NCBI RefSeq assembly: GCF_921293095.1
Contig: NC_060256.1
Coordinates: forward strand, 89,497,851 to 89,561,850
Direction: 5' to 3'
DNA from: Ischnura elegans
Taxonomy: Eukaryota > Arthropoda > Insecta > Odonata > Coenagrionidae
DNA: 64,000 bases
Shown here: in pieces, positions 11,527 through 25,500 of the stretch
How the letters are laid out: every line of letters starts with the position of its first letter
Position numbering within the stretch: the stretch's first letter is position 1
Notes under the pieces: generated by a model
Database searches by the model: none
Seen by the model: the letters and a program-made list of their open reading frames with translations, nothing else
Told to the model about the DNA's origin: nothing
Position numbers and translations under genes: made by a program

Positions 11527-11945
11527 AATCCTATACGGAAGTGAGGCATGGACAATGACCGCTGCGGAGAAAGCAAGGATAGAGGTCTTTGAAATGTGGT
11601 GCTTCAGAAGAATGATGAAAATCAAATGGATTGACCGAGTAAGTAACGAGGAAGTCCTAAGAAGGGTAGGAGAGAAGAGAAGCCTCATGAAAACCATAAT
11701 AAGAAGACGGAACAACCCTATAGGCCACATATTGAGACATGATGGCCTGATGAAGACAATCGTCGAAGGGCAAGTGGAAGGCAAGAATGGAAAAGGAAGA
11801 CCTCGGACAAAATATATGGAACAAGTAAATAGAGATGTGAAAGAGAAGAATTACGTAGGTGTGAAAAGATTAGCTGATAGGAGAACTGAGTGGAGATGCG
11901 TCAAACCAATCCTAGGATTGTTGACCAGTGATGATGACGATAAAT
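11527..11945 (+). mobile_element. LINE fragment, ORF2 C-terminus (RTE-like)
   Basis: The frame reads LYGSEAWTM, then EMWCFRRMMKIKWIDRVSNE, RIGHILRHDGLMKTIVEG-type blocks and GRPRTKYMEQV. This is the post-reverse-transcriptase region of a widespread arthropod non-LTR family. It ends in AATCCTAGGATTGTTGACC and a GATGATGA tail. Open over about 140 codons but lacking endonuclease and RT domains, so 5'-truncated. Confidence 0.85.
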
Positions 11946-12479
11946 TGTGGCACAAGTTGTATCTATTCATGATCTGGCTCTAATGAGATATAATAAATTA
12001 GTTTAATTAACCAATTTCCGCCCACCATATGGCTAAATCCTACCATTCTGAGCATATGAGGCTCTTGAAGAAAACCCGCTCTCATTTTTGCTTTCGAATT
12101 GTCACGAATGTGTTGTTGAATCTCGTAATAAGGTATTCCACTGATTAGTTTATTTTAGAAGCCGGGAAGAAATAAACCCACTAACGGATAGAGATGGGTG
12201 CAAAACAGAATTCAATACTGACACCTACCGCATGTGAAATACATGCAAGTATCATACAAGTAAACAGGAAATGGCTCTGTATTGATTTTTTTAGCCTTCA
12301 AACAAAATAAGCTTGCCCTGAAGATTCATCCTTTCTATCACGGTAACTCGTATGTAGTAAGCGACATAAGATTCCGACCTCGTCGGCGCCCAGTGTAACT
12401 AGGTATACGGCTGCGAGTCATTCAGAAGAAACAATTTGATTTATTGCAGTATTCTACCGATTAAGGTAGGTTTCCATGG

Positions 12480-12960
12480 AGTACTAAAGAAGTGATCTGG
12501 GAGCCTCCCTTTCCTTCCTGCGCTACCTTCTTCAATTCATTGTAAGGCCCTTTCAATCCATTTAAAAATCCTATTCTTTTCCTTCCCCTCCCTCGTTTCC
12601 CTAACATGCTACCCTCTAACACCATTTTCAACATCCCCTCCCCGCTAAGTATTCGCTCCATCCATACATTGTCTCCTCCGTACCTCATCCAAAAGCTGCC
12701 TCTCCTCGCCAACCATATCCAGCACTTCTTCGTTCCTTTTCCTCTCCGTCCATTTCACCCTCTCCATTCTTCTTCATACCCACATCTCGAATGCCTCCAA
12801 TCTTCTCTCGTCTTTTTTCCTCAGTGTCCACGTTTCCGCACCGTAGAGCGCTACACTCCTGATCAAACTCTTCACTAACCTTTTCTTTAAACTCTTACAT
12901 AACGATCCTCTCAGAAGCTCCTTCCTGTTCATGAACGCCTCCTTTGCTAATGCAATAATC
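12480..12960 (-). mobile_element. LINE fragment, second RTE-like subfamily
   Basis: On the minus strand it reads VALYGAETWTLRKKDERRLE and EAFEMWV, then RRMERVKWTERKRNE and MVLEGSMLGKRGRGRKRIGF. It has the same domain as 11527-11945 but a clearly different subfamily. In-frame breaks are present. Confidence 0.8.
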
Positions 12961-13498
12961 TTTCTAATTTTGATATATTAAACAAGTTGATATATCACAA
13001 AAAATCACTGTAGTACTAACAAGACAACCAGAGGAGGAACGTAAATAAATATCCTCTAAATCTCAAGCAGAAAGTTTTTTTCTAGGCGGAAATGCGTTAA
13101 GCTGTCACTCAATCGCAAAGCGGGATTACATGCTTCATCTCCCTCACCTTCTTTCACTACCTCTTCCGCGGCCCAGCGGATATCCTGCGGAAACATCGTG
13201 ATGGGTTGGCCAAAACTCGGCGGTTCGCTCGTGGCCGAGGTAACGCATGAGAACAGACCACGCCCAGACGTCACGGGAGTTGTGTCAGGAAACTAGTCGC
13301 GATATCAAGGAGAGAGGATGAGGAACGGCGTCCTGTTTGACATCAATTAGCCGGCGAACCTCTGATTATTTCTGTCAAAAAATAAATTAATCTGCTGTAT
13401 TCACTCCAGTTCTCATTTGTCATCCCGGAAGCATCGGCGAATTTCATTTCTGGGCTTATGGGCGGGTGACCACTTCCTTGACTGTTGACCACCTCAGC
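12961..13498. other. Upstream region of gene B
   Basis: No coding or repeat feature recognised. It should hold the gene B promoter and 5' UTR; I see no convincing TATA box or initiator. Confidence 0.4.
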
Positions 13499-13574
13499 AT
13501 GGAGGCTGCACAGTGCTGGACTTTTCGACTTCTGCTCCTCATACTCCTGTCGTCGACTCTTGCAAGGTCACAGC
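13499..13574 (+). CDS. Gene B exon 1, signal peptide
   Basis: ATG at 13499 starts MEAAQCWTFRLLLLILLSST followed by LARSQ: a charged start, a Leu-rich core and small residues before the likely cleavage point. Donor GTGAGT begins at 13575, phase 1. Confidence 0.8.
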
Positions 13575-16500
13575 GTGAGTACTGGCATGCATGAATTCAT
13601 TTTTCAGGAAGACAAAATCAGAATGCAGGATGCGCACTGGGTGAGTTTTCATGGCTATCATTCCCCATATTCCTTTTTGGAAATTCATCCCGGTGTAATG
13701 AGTTGATATATCTGCGGTACGTTTCTGCATCTACATACCGCCCCGCAAGTCACCTCAAACGGCGTGTGGCGGGAGGTGTTAGAGACCCAACCCTATACAG
13801 ATACGTATGTTTTTTAAAAAATGTGTGCGTCATTGCGGTTATTCGATTACGGCGTAGCACATATGAGGGGGTGAGAAGGCAAGGGGTACAAGTTATTTTT
13901 TTAACAGAGTTAGGTGCAGTTAATTGTTGGAAGAACTAAACAAAAACTTGGTTGCCAAGGGTTACGAGTGATTCTATGCGCTGTGCTGATATCGAGTGGA
14001 AAATCAAATGCACTACTAAAAATCTATTTGATCTCGTTTGTTTTCTTTACCAAATTTCTGTACATAACTCTGTCTACCAAAAAAATAAATCACTTGTAAC
14101 CCTTGGCTTCTCACCCACTCATATTAGAGTCCTTTATTGTTCGATGGAAAATTAAAACTCCCTACCTTTCCGTTCGGCAATATGTCTCTCTTATTTTATC
14201 GTTAGTATCGAGCATGGAAATACGGTGCTGCTCTAAGATGATATTATCCGTGCTACTTCGAAAAGTATCTGTTCTTAATCGCTCAAACAATATAAGCCTA
14301 GCACGTAGCCTCCGAGTCTTTAACGGTTCCTGACTTGGTTTGCTAACGAGCACGCTCTTTGTTCGGTGATACCAACTTTTGACCAATCGCTCCGCTTCCC
14401 TTAGTATTTTATTCAGGTCTCGGATTAATGCTTACTAATACGTCGTAAGCCAATTGCAATATGGGCGAGTAAGCTTTGCGTGTAATATATGGCGTGCTTT
14501 GTTTTTAGACCTTGATAACACGTGGGTAGAAGGAAAAACAATGCAGCCTAAATTATGGTTATGTGCCTGAAGTTCTTAGAATGTTAAAGGAGAATAATGT
14601 CCCTCATTATTGGGGCGAGTTATTAGTCCAAGAGTTCAAGATGTTCAAAATCCACTTTTAATCTGTTGAAATTTGGTTTGAAGATATTTGTATACTATTT
14701 TCTGAAAAATGATGGCCCATTAAGAAAACTACAGCTACACGTCGCGGTGAATTTGAGAATGATCTTTCCGGCATAAATTGGGAATTTAATGAAGCTGTAT
14801 GCGGAATTTCGTAAATTGTAAGGTCATGAAAGATATTTGCTGCTGACGGAATTGTAGTCTTTCTCTTCAAAATTGCCCCTTTTTTTTATATTTTTAGTAT
14901 TTTCAGGTAAAATGAAACTGTAAACTGTTAGTGGTGGCCAGAGTTTTGGATATTTATAAACATTTAGCGTCGTCATATCGCATTTACATTAATAATCATA
15001 CTACGATGTATCGTGATTCATCGTTCGATATCTCGATTCATTTATCACTATCATCTTGACCATCTAGAGGGAATGGCGCATTGTTAGAACGTAGGATTCC
15101 GCGGCGATGGTCTGATCTCTGCATTTCTTCAGGGTTTCTTGCGCGTCAGCTTGTTGTATAAAGAGAGATCGGAAGATCGCATTCTCACGAGAAGTGATAG
15201 AGGCACAAAATTTAAAGGTAAAATGGGTGCGGGAGTATGGATTACCTAGAATGATGAGGGTGATCAGGATTGGAGGACTTGAGGAGCGATAATCGCGATA
15301 ATATTCACAATCTATTAACGGTATTTCGCGATGCGCCATTATATTAATGCGAATACACTGCGATTCATGCCAGGATGTATCGCAATTATATTGATATTCA
15401 GACAGCAATGTATCGCAATTTAACATTCGATTGACCAGACTATTGTTGCCACTGCTAACGCGAAGATTTGTCGTCATCATGGAGAATTTAGTGTTCGTCA
15501 TTTAAAACAAATTCAATGACGTCTTCGCTGTGTAAAACTCAATTTCATCTTTTGGGATATCAATGAAGGATGTAAGATCAATCATCGTTTTGTATGTAGT
15601 GACAAATATTCATGATATTTCGTTTCACGTTGCAGATGCAAAAGAAGATCAGTATGGCGGAAAGAAGGAAGTGAAAAGGCCTTGGTGGAAATCGCTAATT
15701 GACCCCATAGAGAAGCCCTTTCGCACTATTCAAAGCGCCCATATGCTTCTCCTGGGCGGCAAGACTCAACAGGGCCGCTCAAACATAAACCGAAATGGAG
15801 AACCAAGGTAAGCCCGCAAATCGAGATCAAGCGATTTTATCTGGCCCATCTAATGTCTCTTCTACAGCGATTCATGTTACGATGTATCGCAGTTATATCG
15901 ATATTCATACAGCAATGTATCGCAATTTTTCATTCGATTGACTAGACTATTGTTGTCACTGCTATCGCGATAATCAATCGATGATATGCGTGCTCGTTCA
16001 CCAATTTTTTAATGGTTGATTGTGAATGAGCTTGAAATATAATACGCTGTTGTAAGCACCTTCTTCCCTCAATGAGTGGTTCTCCCTGAAGGAGAACATG
16101 ATCCCAAATTTTAATAACGTCACGAACACATAAAAATTGAGCGGAAACATTTGCTGTTTTTTATTTTTGAAAATAATGAGAGAGTGGCTGAATCGGGAAT
16201 ATTTTTTTATCATGAAAAATTGTCTTTCCCTCCTATCTACGGAAGTCTTTCAATGGATTGCGTTTATGGGTCTACGTGAACAATTCTTTGATATGTATTA
16301 GCCGACTGCTATATATTTAAAATGGGAAAATATGGAAAAGCCAATGGTGAGGGTAGTGCTTTTTTAATTTCTATAACTTTAGTTTTAATTAATTTTTAAA
16401 AATTAGTATTATTTCGTTTTAATTCTCCATTATTTTATAATCCATGTAAAAGTTCAGAGTTGGTTACATGAGTTTAGAAAAATTCTCAATATAGTGGATT

Positions 16501-19500
16501 TCCCATGGATGCTAAGGGAGCAAAATTCACGAGGTCCTTCTCAATGTGGCTGGATACGTAATATCTTGGCCTAACTCGGGGAGAGGGTATCAATATTTCA
16601 TTGTGTAGAGCTAAGTGCCGTCGGATTTAATGTGTATTCGGGCGAATTGCAATTTTTGACGCCTTAATCGATGCAATACTTCCAGCACATCAACGATGAT
16701 GACCACACGTGGCACAACGGAGAATTTTTTGCCATTGGTTAATACCGATCCTACGAGAATGCCGACGGTACCGTCCACTGCAAAGCCTAACACTGAAAAG
16801 GCCACTCCGATCACCACTGAAAAGACCTCTCCAATCGCAACTGAAAAGCCCACTCCAATCACCACTGAAAAAGCCAATCCAGTCACCACTGACAAGGCTA
16901 CATCTGTCACTGCTGATAAAGTTACTCCAGTCATCACTGAGAAGGTTACTCCAGTAACCTCTGATAAGAGTACCGCCGCTACTCCACCTTCGAACAACGC
17001 CGAAGACAAATACGCCTTCCCTGGAGACGAAGGCTCGTTGAAAGTCCGAATGAACTTCCGCCGCTTACTAGAGGAACCTTGTGGAGTGAGCCTTGAGTCG
17101 CGAATCATAAACGGAGAGGAGACTATGCCTGGCGAATTTCCATGGTTAGCATTGATACAAGTTAGAGGTGAGTTATTTTTAAAATTTTCTTAGGATTATT
17201 AACATAAAGATAGTTTTAATGTATTGAAAAATGATTTTTATTTATTTCCTATTTCCGGAAACGCATATTGTGGTCCTCTGCTATAAATAAAAGGTAAAGT
17301 CGATCACTTTGATAAAACTGCCATTTATTTATTGAAATTCAACAAGTGCTCTGCGGTGAATGTTGGCACTTTCCCGATGAGAGCAATCTATAACTCAGCA
17401 CCCAATAATTTTTCAATGTTTCTTTGTTGCCAAATGGAGGACTTGGAGAACAAGTTTCCCGGTGTTAACTATGTGGAATTTTGGCATTTTTCTTTTTTCT
17501 GTTGCTGTTCTCAATTGCCTGAGGAAAGAATTACATCTGAAACATTTGTCCTGCCTCCAGTAATTTCAGTAATCTTCCTCTTGCTATCCCTTCCACCGTC
17601 TGACCATGATAGAAGGGGTTTCTCGAAATTTAAGGCATGAGACACATTGCGAAGAAAAGAAGGTTGACTAATATCAACATCATCTGGGTTTCAATTTACG
17701 TGAAGTCAAGGATGTATTCAATGCAATAATGAATTATCTGAATTATAACGAGCTATAACTGATACCCTAATAGACGTTTATTGTTGCAGTAATAAAAACA
17801 TCTTTCATGCTGTGATTGAACCTCTGGAATTTTTTGGACAGGAGGTGGTCGCGAGATTTGAAGAAATTTGTTGCCATTTTGCATTATTACATATATGATG
17901 ATTTAAACTAGAGATAAGCTAGAAGAATATGGTAATATGACTCGAGTATTAATTTTTCTCCTGTTATTCCTGCATTCAGAGGTGTACTTTCACCGACTGA
18001 AATATATCTGCGGGGGCACCCTCATCAACGACAGATATGTTCTCACGGCTGCGCACTGCGTAAATGACTTCAGATATGAGCCGTAAGTTATCACACCAGC
18101 CTGCCTGAGGGTAGCATATGCATGTTAGAAATAAAATGTATACATTTGATGTGAATGGTAAGCATGATGACACTCATTGGCAAAATTGCGTCATTTTCGG
18201 GCAATCAATATAAATATTCATTTCAAGTGTCCTAAGCATTAAATAATAATTACTTGGATAATTAGATTGCAATTAAATATAATCTACCAGGTTAGGAGAC
18301 GCAGCACGTTTGTTTGACCGATCATTTTGTGGTGCATTACTCGTATAAAACATGTGAAATATTCTTGTAATTTTCAGTGTCAATATGGTTCGCCAATGTC
18401 TACATTTTCATTGATCTAAAATTTGACGATTTAACTTCATCATTTTTTCAGGTGTGACATTTTTGTATTTAAGATAGGGGCAAATATTGCGTAAGGCCCA
18501 CTCCACATTGCATTTGTTTGGCAGTTCAATACAAGCATGATGAATACATCTTCACTGCATCATGAAGAGGTCTTTCAGAGGCATTGATCTCCTCTCATTC
18601 TCTTCACTCGACATACCAGCCCGCTCGACCCTCAATGCATAAACTTTACATCATGACAGATTAGAAATTAAACTTTGTACTCCACACGTATTTATTAAAA
18701 GACTCGACCGGTTTCAATCTTTTCAGGTCATTATTAGAGATGCGTGAATATCGCACTTTCATTTTTTTTATCGCACTTTCAAAAACAGTTTATCGCATTT
18801 TGTAACGTCTATTTTTTTATTTTCATAATGAGGTAGATGACGATAAAATGTAGTGAAACACAGTTATATGACAAAATACAGAATATTTTAAATAATTATG
18901 TTGTAGAACAATAATAAATTAAGGAATAAGACATATAGTGGCGGAGTGTAGCTTGCCCGCGCCCACTTGTAGTTCGCGGCCACGTAGAGTCCCAACCAAC
19001 TAGCAGCTGGCCAGTCGCTCACATGCTTTAAGCGGTCAGTGTCGGCGGAGCATTTAAACTGCGCTCGGCACAAAATGTACGAATTTTGCCGTCGAAAAGG
19101 AAAATTTGCGTAAAAATATCATAAAAGTCCAGTCATCGCATCTATGCCACATTTATTTGCGCACATCGCATCTATATCGCATTTATCGCATTTGCGATTT
19201 TCACGCATCTCTAGTCATTATCAAGATGTCACCCTGTTGGTTGCCCTCTTTATAATGTCCTGAAAAGGCTGAAACCGGTCGAGTCTTTTAATAAATACGT
19301 GTAGAATACAACAGCGGTTACTTTCCAATTTATCATGTCACGATTCCACAGAGTAACCACTAGCCTCGCAAACCAGTGATTTCATACGAAACTTTCCCCC
19401 AGCCCAAATTCCAACTGTCAATTTCTCAAAGATCCCTTTTTTACCGTTTACCTTCTCGATTCAATTTCCACTCGAATACTTGTTCTTCCCTTGACATCTT

Positions 19501-22500
19501 CGCCTCCCGCACCAGTTTCAACAGCCAACTGCAAAGCCTTTAATTCTGATACCCCACCCCTTTTGTACACATTGCATTCGTAAAACATCATTGTTAATTA
19601 TGAGATTATATTTACACATGTTTTTATCATATTTGCATAATTTATTATTTTTCATATAACCCAACGTAAAGGCATTGGTGCTGTTTTTGGTTCAAAATTA
19701 ATAAACACGGGCAAGGGGTCCAGTGACGAAACTAGGAATATGCTTTGGGGGATGGAAGGGCCTGGGGGATGATCCCCCCTCCAGACAACACAGGCTCCGA
19801 GAAAAGTTTTTAAAAATGACATGCTGGGAAATACATTTTACACCATTTTGGCACTTAAAATTAAATTTAAGAAGATGCAGTTATCATACGTAAAACTAGA
19901 CAACGATTTTAAATATTTTTTATTTCTCTGAGGATTTGGGAGGGGGGTATCTACCCCCTCATAGTTATGCCACTGCACGGGTCTAATTTCAGGGTGTCGG
20001 TTCGGTTAGGAGAGTACAACACGCAAGACGATGAAGAAATGAAGGCATGTGCTCAGAAGGACGAGGCGCTGATGACTCTGCAAGAATTGGAGGTTTGCCG
20101 AGCGGAGACTCCGAAGGACTACGCCGTGGAAAGAAAAATAGCGCATCCTGATTACAGTCCTGGGAGAACGCTACCTAACGACATCGCACTGCTTCGTCTC
20201 AAGACAACCGTGGAATTTACTTGTAAGTATAGGCGTATCTAGGGATGTTTCTCTGGAAACATTGTGTCACACAATGAACACTCATCTTCAGCTCATCTTA
20301 AATTTTCTCTGAAAAATGATAAGTGATAGATAAAAATTAAACTTTGTTGTATTCCACACAAAATTATTTTAAAAACTCGACTGGTTTCAACCTTTCCAGG
20401 TCATTATTAAAGAGGTGAAAAAGTTTTTTTGGGTAAAAGATTAATTATCATGAGGTTAAAAAGGCTTTTTTCACCTCTTTGCAATTACCAGCAAAGGTTG
20501 AAAGCGGTTGAATCTTTTCATAAATCTGTGTTGAATACAACAAAGTTTAATTTTTATCTATCATGTCAAGATTCCACCAAGTAACCTCGCCAACCATTGA
20601 TTTCACACAAAAATGCTACTTTCGAAACTGAAATTATTCAGTGTTAAAATAATTGCTATCCCACGAATAAACCTATCAGTACAATTATTATCCGTCAGGT
20701 TAAATCTATATTTATACTATAAACAACGTTCATTTGTGGAGAAAAGAGTGGGGACTCGAACTTAATCTGAGCAAATGCATGGCGGTACATTTCTTGCGGA
20801 ATTCGTCCAACTCTAACCATGTTTATGCAGTGGATGGCATTAACATAAAGGCAACAGACGAAGTGAAGTACCTGGGAGTTACGATAACCTCGAACATCAC
20901 GTGGGGAACACATATAAAGAATATTTGCGGAATAGCCCTGAATAAATTAGGATTCGTCAAGCGTATGGTGGGAAGATTTTCGGTTGAGAAAGTAAAATTA
21001 AGGTGCCATTTCGCTCTCTTCCGACTGCACCTTGAATATGCAGCGAGTGTATGGAATCTGGTGCAGAAAGACTTAGTCCGCGAACTGAATAAAATACAAA
21101 GGAAGGCTGCGCGTTTCGTCAAAAACTGCTACGGGCGTACAGACAGTGTTACCCAGCAGGCGCGCCGACTTAAAAAAATATTGGGGGGGCCCGAACCGGG
21201 GATATTCCCCCCGGAAATTTTATAAGTAGTGAGTTTTTTTAAGCATTTTAGAAGAGTCATATGTACAACGTTAGAACCCTAATAACTCGAATCTCGATAT
21301 CTGAACACTCCGGGGAAAATCGACAAGGCTGATACATTTTTTCCTCACACCCATAACGAATTTTTGAGGGGGCTCGGGCCCCCTCTGGCCCCATGGAGTC
21401 GGCGCCACTGTTACCCAGATGTTAAGAAAATGAGGCTGGGAGCCGCTGGAGGCTCGGAGGCTGCGCGCTATGCTTAGATTGTTTGAACAATTGAGAATGG
21501 ATATCTTTAAGAGGGACTTGGAGAATAATAGTAGAGACGCACTATGTTTCCAGGTCCGATGGAAGCGATAAATTAAGAGAGATGTTTTGCCGAACGGATA
21601 GATATGGGAATTCGTTTTTCCCCCGAACCATAAAGGACTTTAATAAACGCTAGTCTCAACTTCGTTAGAACACTTCATTTTCTTTTTTTTTTTTAGCTGT
21701 AAACGGCTGGTGTCCTAACACCCCCTGCCACACGCCTTTTAGGCGGCTTGCAGGGTATTATGCAGATGAAGTTGGAGAGCGATTTTATGCGCGGAGACCT
21801 GGATCACATTAGGACTGCTATTGCTTCCTAGAGGAGCCTTCTATAGTAATATAGACTTTATGGGAAATTCCTTCAAGTATTCATTTCGCTTCCGTCTTGG
21901 TTCGGTAGTCCACATTCGCCTACCGTCATGTGAAACTTTCTCTTGATCTTTTTTAGGATCTTCCTAAGAAATATTTCCCGAAAATATTTCCTTTTCCTTT
22001 AATTAAGAAACCAGTGTTTTCCTTAGCAAGTTATAACGCATTATCTGAATTGCTTCACATATACTGAAATTTGTGTGAATTATATTCCAGATTACATTGC
22101 TCCAGTGTGCTTACCGATTGGGGACCTCAGTTTGAAAATTGATGACACTAAATTGGGACTCAACACCACCGTGGCTGGATGGGGAATGACGGAAAAATGT
22201 AAGTTATCGTAACCATGGTCTATGCTGAGCACGTACCATGATAGTGGCTTCTGCATGCAGCTTCGTGTATGATAAAAGAAATAGTCAACCGCTGCCAAGC
22301 ATCATAGTTTATAGCTAGATATCTTGTTGACATGTACCAGGGGTCTCCAAAATACGGCTCGCGGAGGGCTTTCATCCGGCCCGCGCACTCGTTTCAAGTA
22401 GCAATCGATTCTCGCTCTTTTAAGCGGGGATTACACGTACGAGTCGACTCGTTGGTACTAGCCGACTCGGACGTGTATCATATCAACTTCCGGCCGAGTT

Positions 22501-25500
22501 CACTATCGATTGCTGTGGTTCTCGATGCTCGGACGAGGTAGCCGCCATCCTAGTAGCTATCCGAGGGTTCTCGATTAGATCGAAAAAATCGCACTGGTCC
22601 GACAGCAGTGGATCGCTGTTTAAAAATGGAGAACGTTGAGAGAAGTGTAAGCGTGTACGCAAGAGGAGGGAATTTGAGTTCCCCGAGGGGACCGTTTACC
22701 GAGGCAGACACCATAAAGTTTATCGAGGAATATCAAAGGCATGAATGCCTTTGGTTTTTACTATTTAATCCAATCACTTGAGGATGGTTGTCAAATTGAT
22801 GTCCTCTATACTGACATTTCTAAAGCGTGTGATAGAGTAAATCACATCACTCTGATACACAAATAGAAATCTCTTGGATTAGTGGACTCCATTGGTTTCA
22901 TAGTTATGCATATTACTGTAAGTAAAAATTGAATCCTCTTTCTCACAGCCATTTATTGTAAACTCCTCACCGAATACTCAAGACATGAAACAAGCGAATG
23001 AAAGGAAGATTAATTCTTCCTCCACAAGGAACGCAAATCACGGGCGAGAAGAAGCAGAAGAAATTTGTACACGATTTTTACCCTACAGTATTAAAATATT
23101 CGTGAATTGTACATGTAATGGATAGAGTTAGAACATGCATGTCATGACATCCTATTGTAGTTCTAACCCCCTTTCTCTCCTTCCAATTGGAAATTTTGGA
23201 CTATCATTCTTCCCTTGATTTATGGACGACATTTGTCCTTTACGCATCGACTTACTGAAGATTGCCTAACTGCCAAAAAAAATGTGTTGCCCTATGTTTC
23301 TCCCTCATGAACCGTAATGCTACGAGAATCTAAAAATATAAAAAAATTCAATAGCGGATATTTCTAGCTACATACAGCTTTTCGAAACAAATAAGTAAGA
23401 AATATGCTAGCAAATTTAGCACAGAAAGCAAATAAAAGCCCGTTCTTCCGTTCACTTTAACATGGAGCATCCATTAAAAAAGTATTTCTAACTTTTTAAC
23501 TACAAGCGAACTTTTAGTTCATCCACTATATCTATTTACGAATTAAGTAACAGCTTCTTTTGACGCGTGGAAATATTTAATGAAAATATCCATCATCGTA
23601 TGCGAACGGATTACACGTATCCTATATACTCCTTCTTTCCTGATGAAATCGGCGTCTTTATTTTATATATCTAGCCAATGCCCGTTGAATCCGTATATGC
23701 TCCCCCGCAATATTCATATATTTCTTGAAACAATCGCTATATAATCGACGACACTCCGTAAATTTCTTCTATAACAGCGCGACTCTCCTTCGGTCAATAG
23801 ACATCGCCTCAAACGAATAATTGGTTATATGCTTGATACAAAAATACCGCCAACGACAAGACTTCACTTGCGATAACGTGCAATCGACAGCGCTAGACGT
23901 GTAGACACAACAGTGAATCCAAGTGGAGTCGAAACTCACATTCGATTCAATATAAATCGATCGACTACGAGTTAACTCGTGTGTGTAATCCTCGCTTTAA
24001 CTCTGTGAGACGCCGCACAGTGGTTCAAAATCGGAAAAAGTTGGTCGAAAGTCATTTTTTCAACTTTTTTGGAGGAATTTTTGAAAGTACTATTCGTATT
24101 CTACAATATATGATCTATGATATACAGTCCAGCCGGCGAGAGTTGCCCGATGGCTCTTTAAAAAGAGGGGTAAATAACCCTGGGCCAGCACGGTTTACAG
24201 CCAATCGCTGTCCCCCAAACGCACCTCATACCCTCGCCTAGTCATACAACGTTGTCACGTGCATATGAAGCACTGAAACAAGCCTGAACAACCAAAACAA
24301 GCCCTTTCTGTGAATCGCCAAAACAAAGGATTCTTCCTTTGGGTCCTTCACGCTCGTCGTCCCTTCTGGCTCCTTTCTTCACGGAACCCTTTTGTTTACG
24401 TGTGATGTGGGCGTTTCCCTTTCTTACTCGGCAACCTTGCCCCCTACCCCCTCTAACTGTCAACGGACAACTCTCGGCGGCCGGACGGTAGGCTAGTTAC
24501 GACTATTTCGTGGCTCATTGTAATTTGTAGAACTGGACAAACATGAGTCCTCCGGGATAAAAACGCCTGACGTGTAATATCACTCATTTTTTTAAAATTT
24601 CACCTTCATAAAAAGAAGGTTTCAGATAATTTATGAACTTAAAAAAAATACAGATAAAAAATTGGTACCTTCGCGTACAATTACTGGTGATTTCTTTTAT
24701 TCCCATAGTTGAATAGTTGGAAATAAATTTTTTTTAACTTTATGCTATTTTTACTTGAATTTTTAAATATAAATAGCAATATCGTTTTGGGCACCTCCGA
24801 GCACCCCGGAGATTTTGACGTGAATTGAAAGCATATAGTCTATAAAGTCTATAGGAATAGAAAAATCTTGCAATTATTTGCGACTTTGGCCTCAAGATGA
24901 TTTTATGTTGAACGGTGCAATGCGCTGCCGCGACCGCCGCCGCCAGACCGACCAGGTGGCACGCCGAGTATTATTGCGAGCGCGAGGTGTATTCCGAGGA
25001 AAGGTTCATAGGCGCCGACTCCATGGGGCCTGAGGGGGCTCGAGCCCCCTCAATAATTCGTTTGGGGGGGCGGAGCCCCCCCAATAATTCAAGAAATTAA
25101 TTAAGTTACATTATGCAGTGGCGCCGACTCCATGGGGCCTGAAGGGTCCCGAACCCCCTCAAAAATTCGTTATGGGTGTGAGGAAATAATATGTCAGGCT
25201 TGTCGATTTTCCCCGGAGTGTTCAGATATCGAGATTCGAGTTATCAGTGTTCTAATGTTGATCATACGGCTCTTCTAAAATGCTTAAAAAACTTAAAACT
25301 CAGTACTTATAAAATTTCCCAGGGCAAGATCCCCGGTTAGAGCCCCCCCAATATTTTTTGTAAGTCGGCGCGCCTGGAAAGGTTACAATGCCAGGTTTCT
25401 TTGATGTTATAGTGCTACTTGGTTTTCAATACGGAATCTATTCGTTATGGATTTTTCTTTCCTTTAGTGCATTTAGGGCTTTCCAGTAGCCCCAGCGCAT

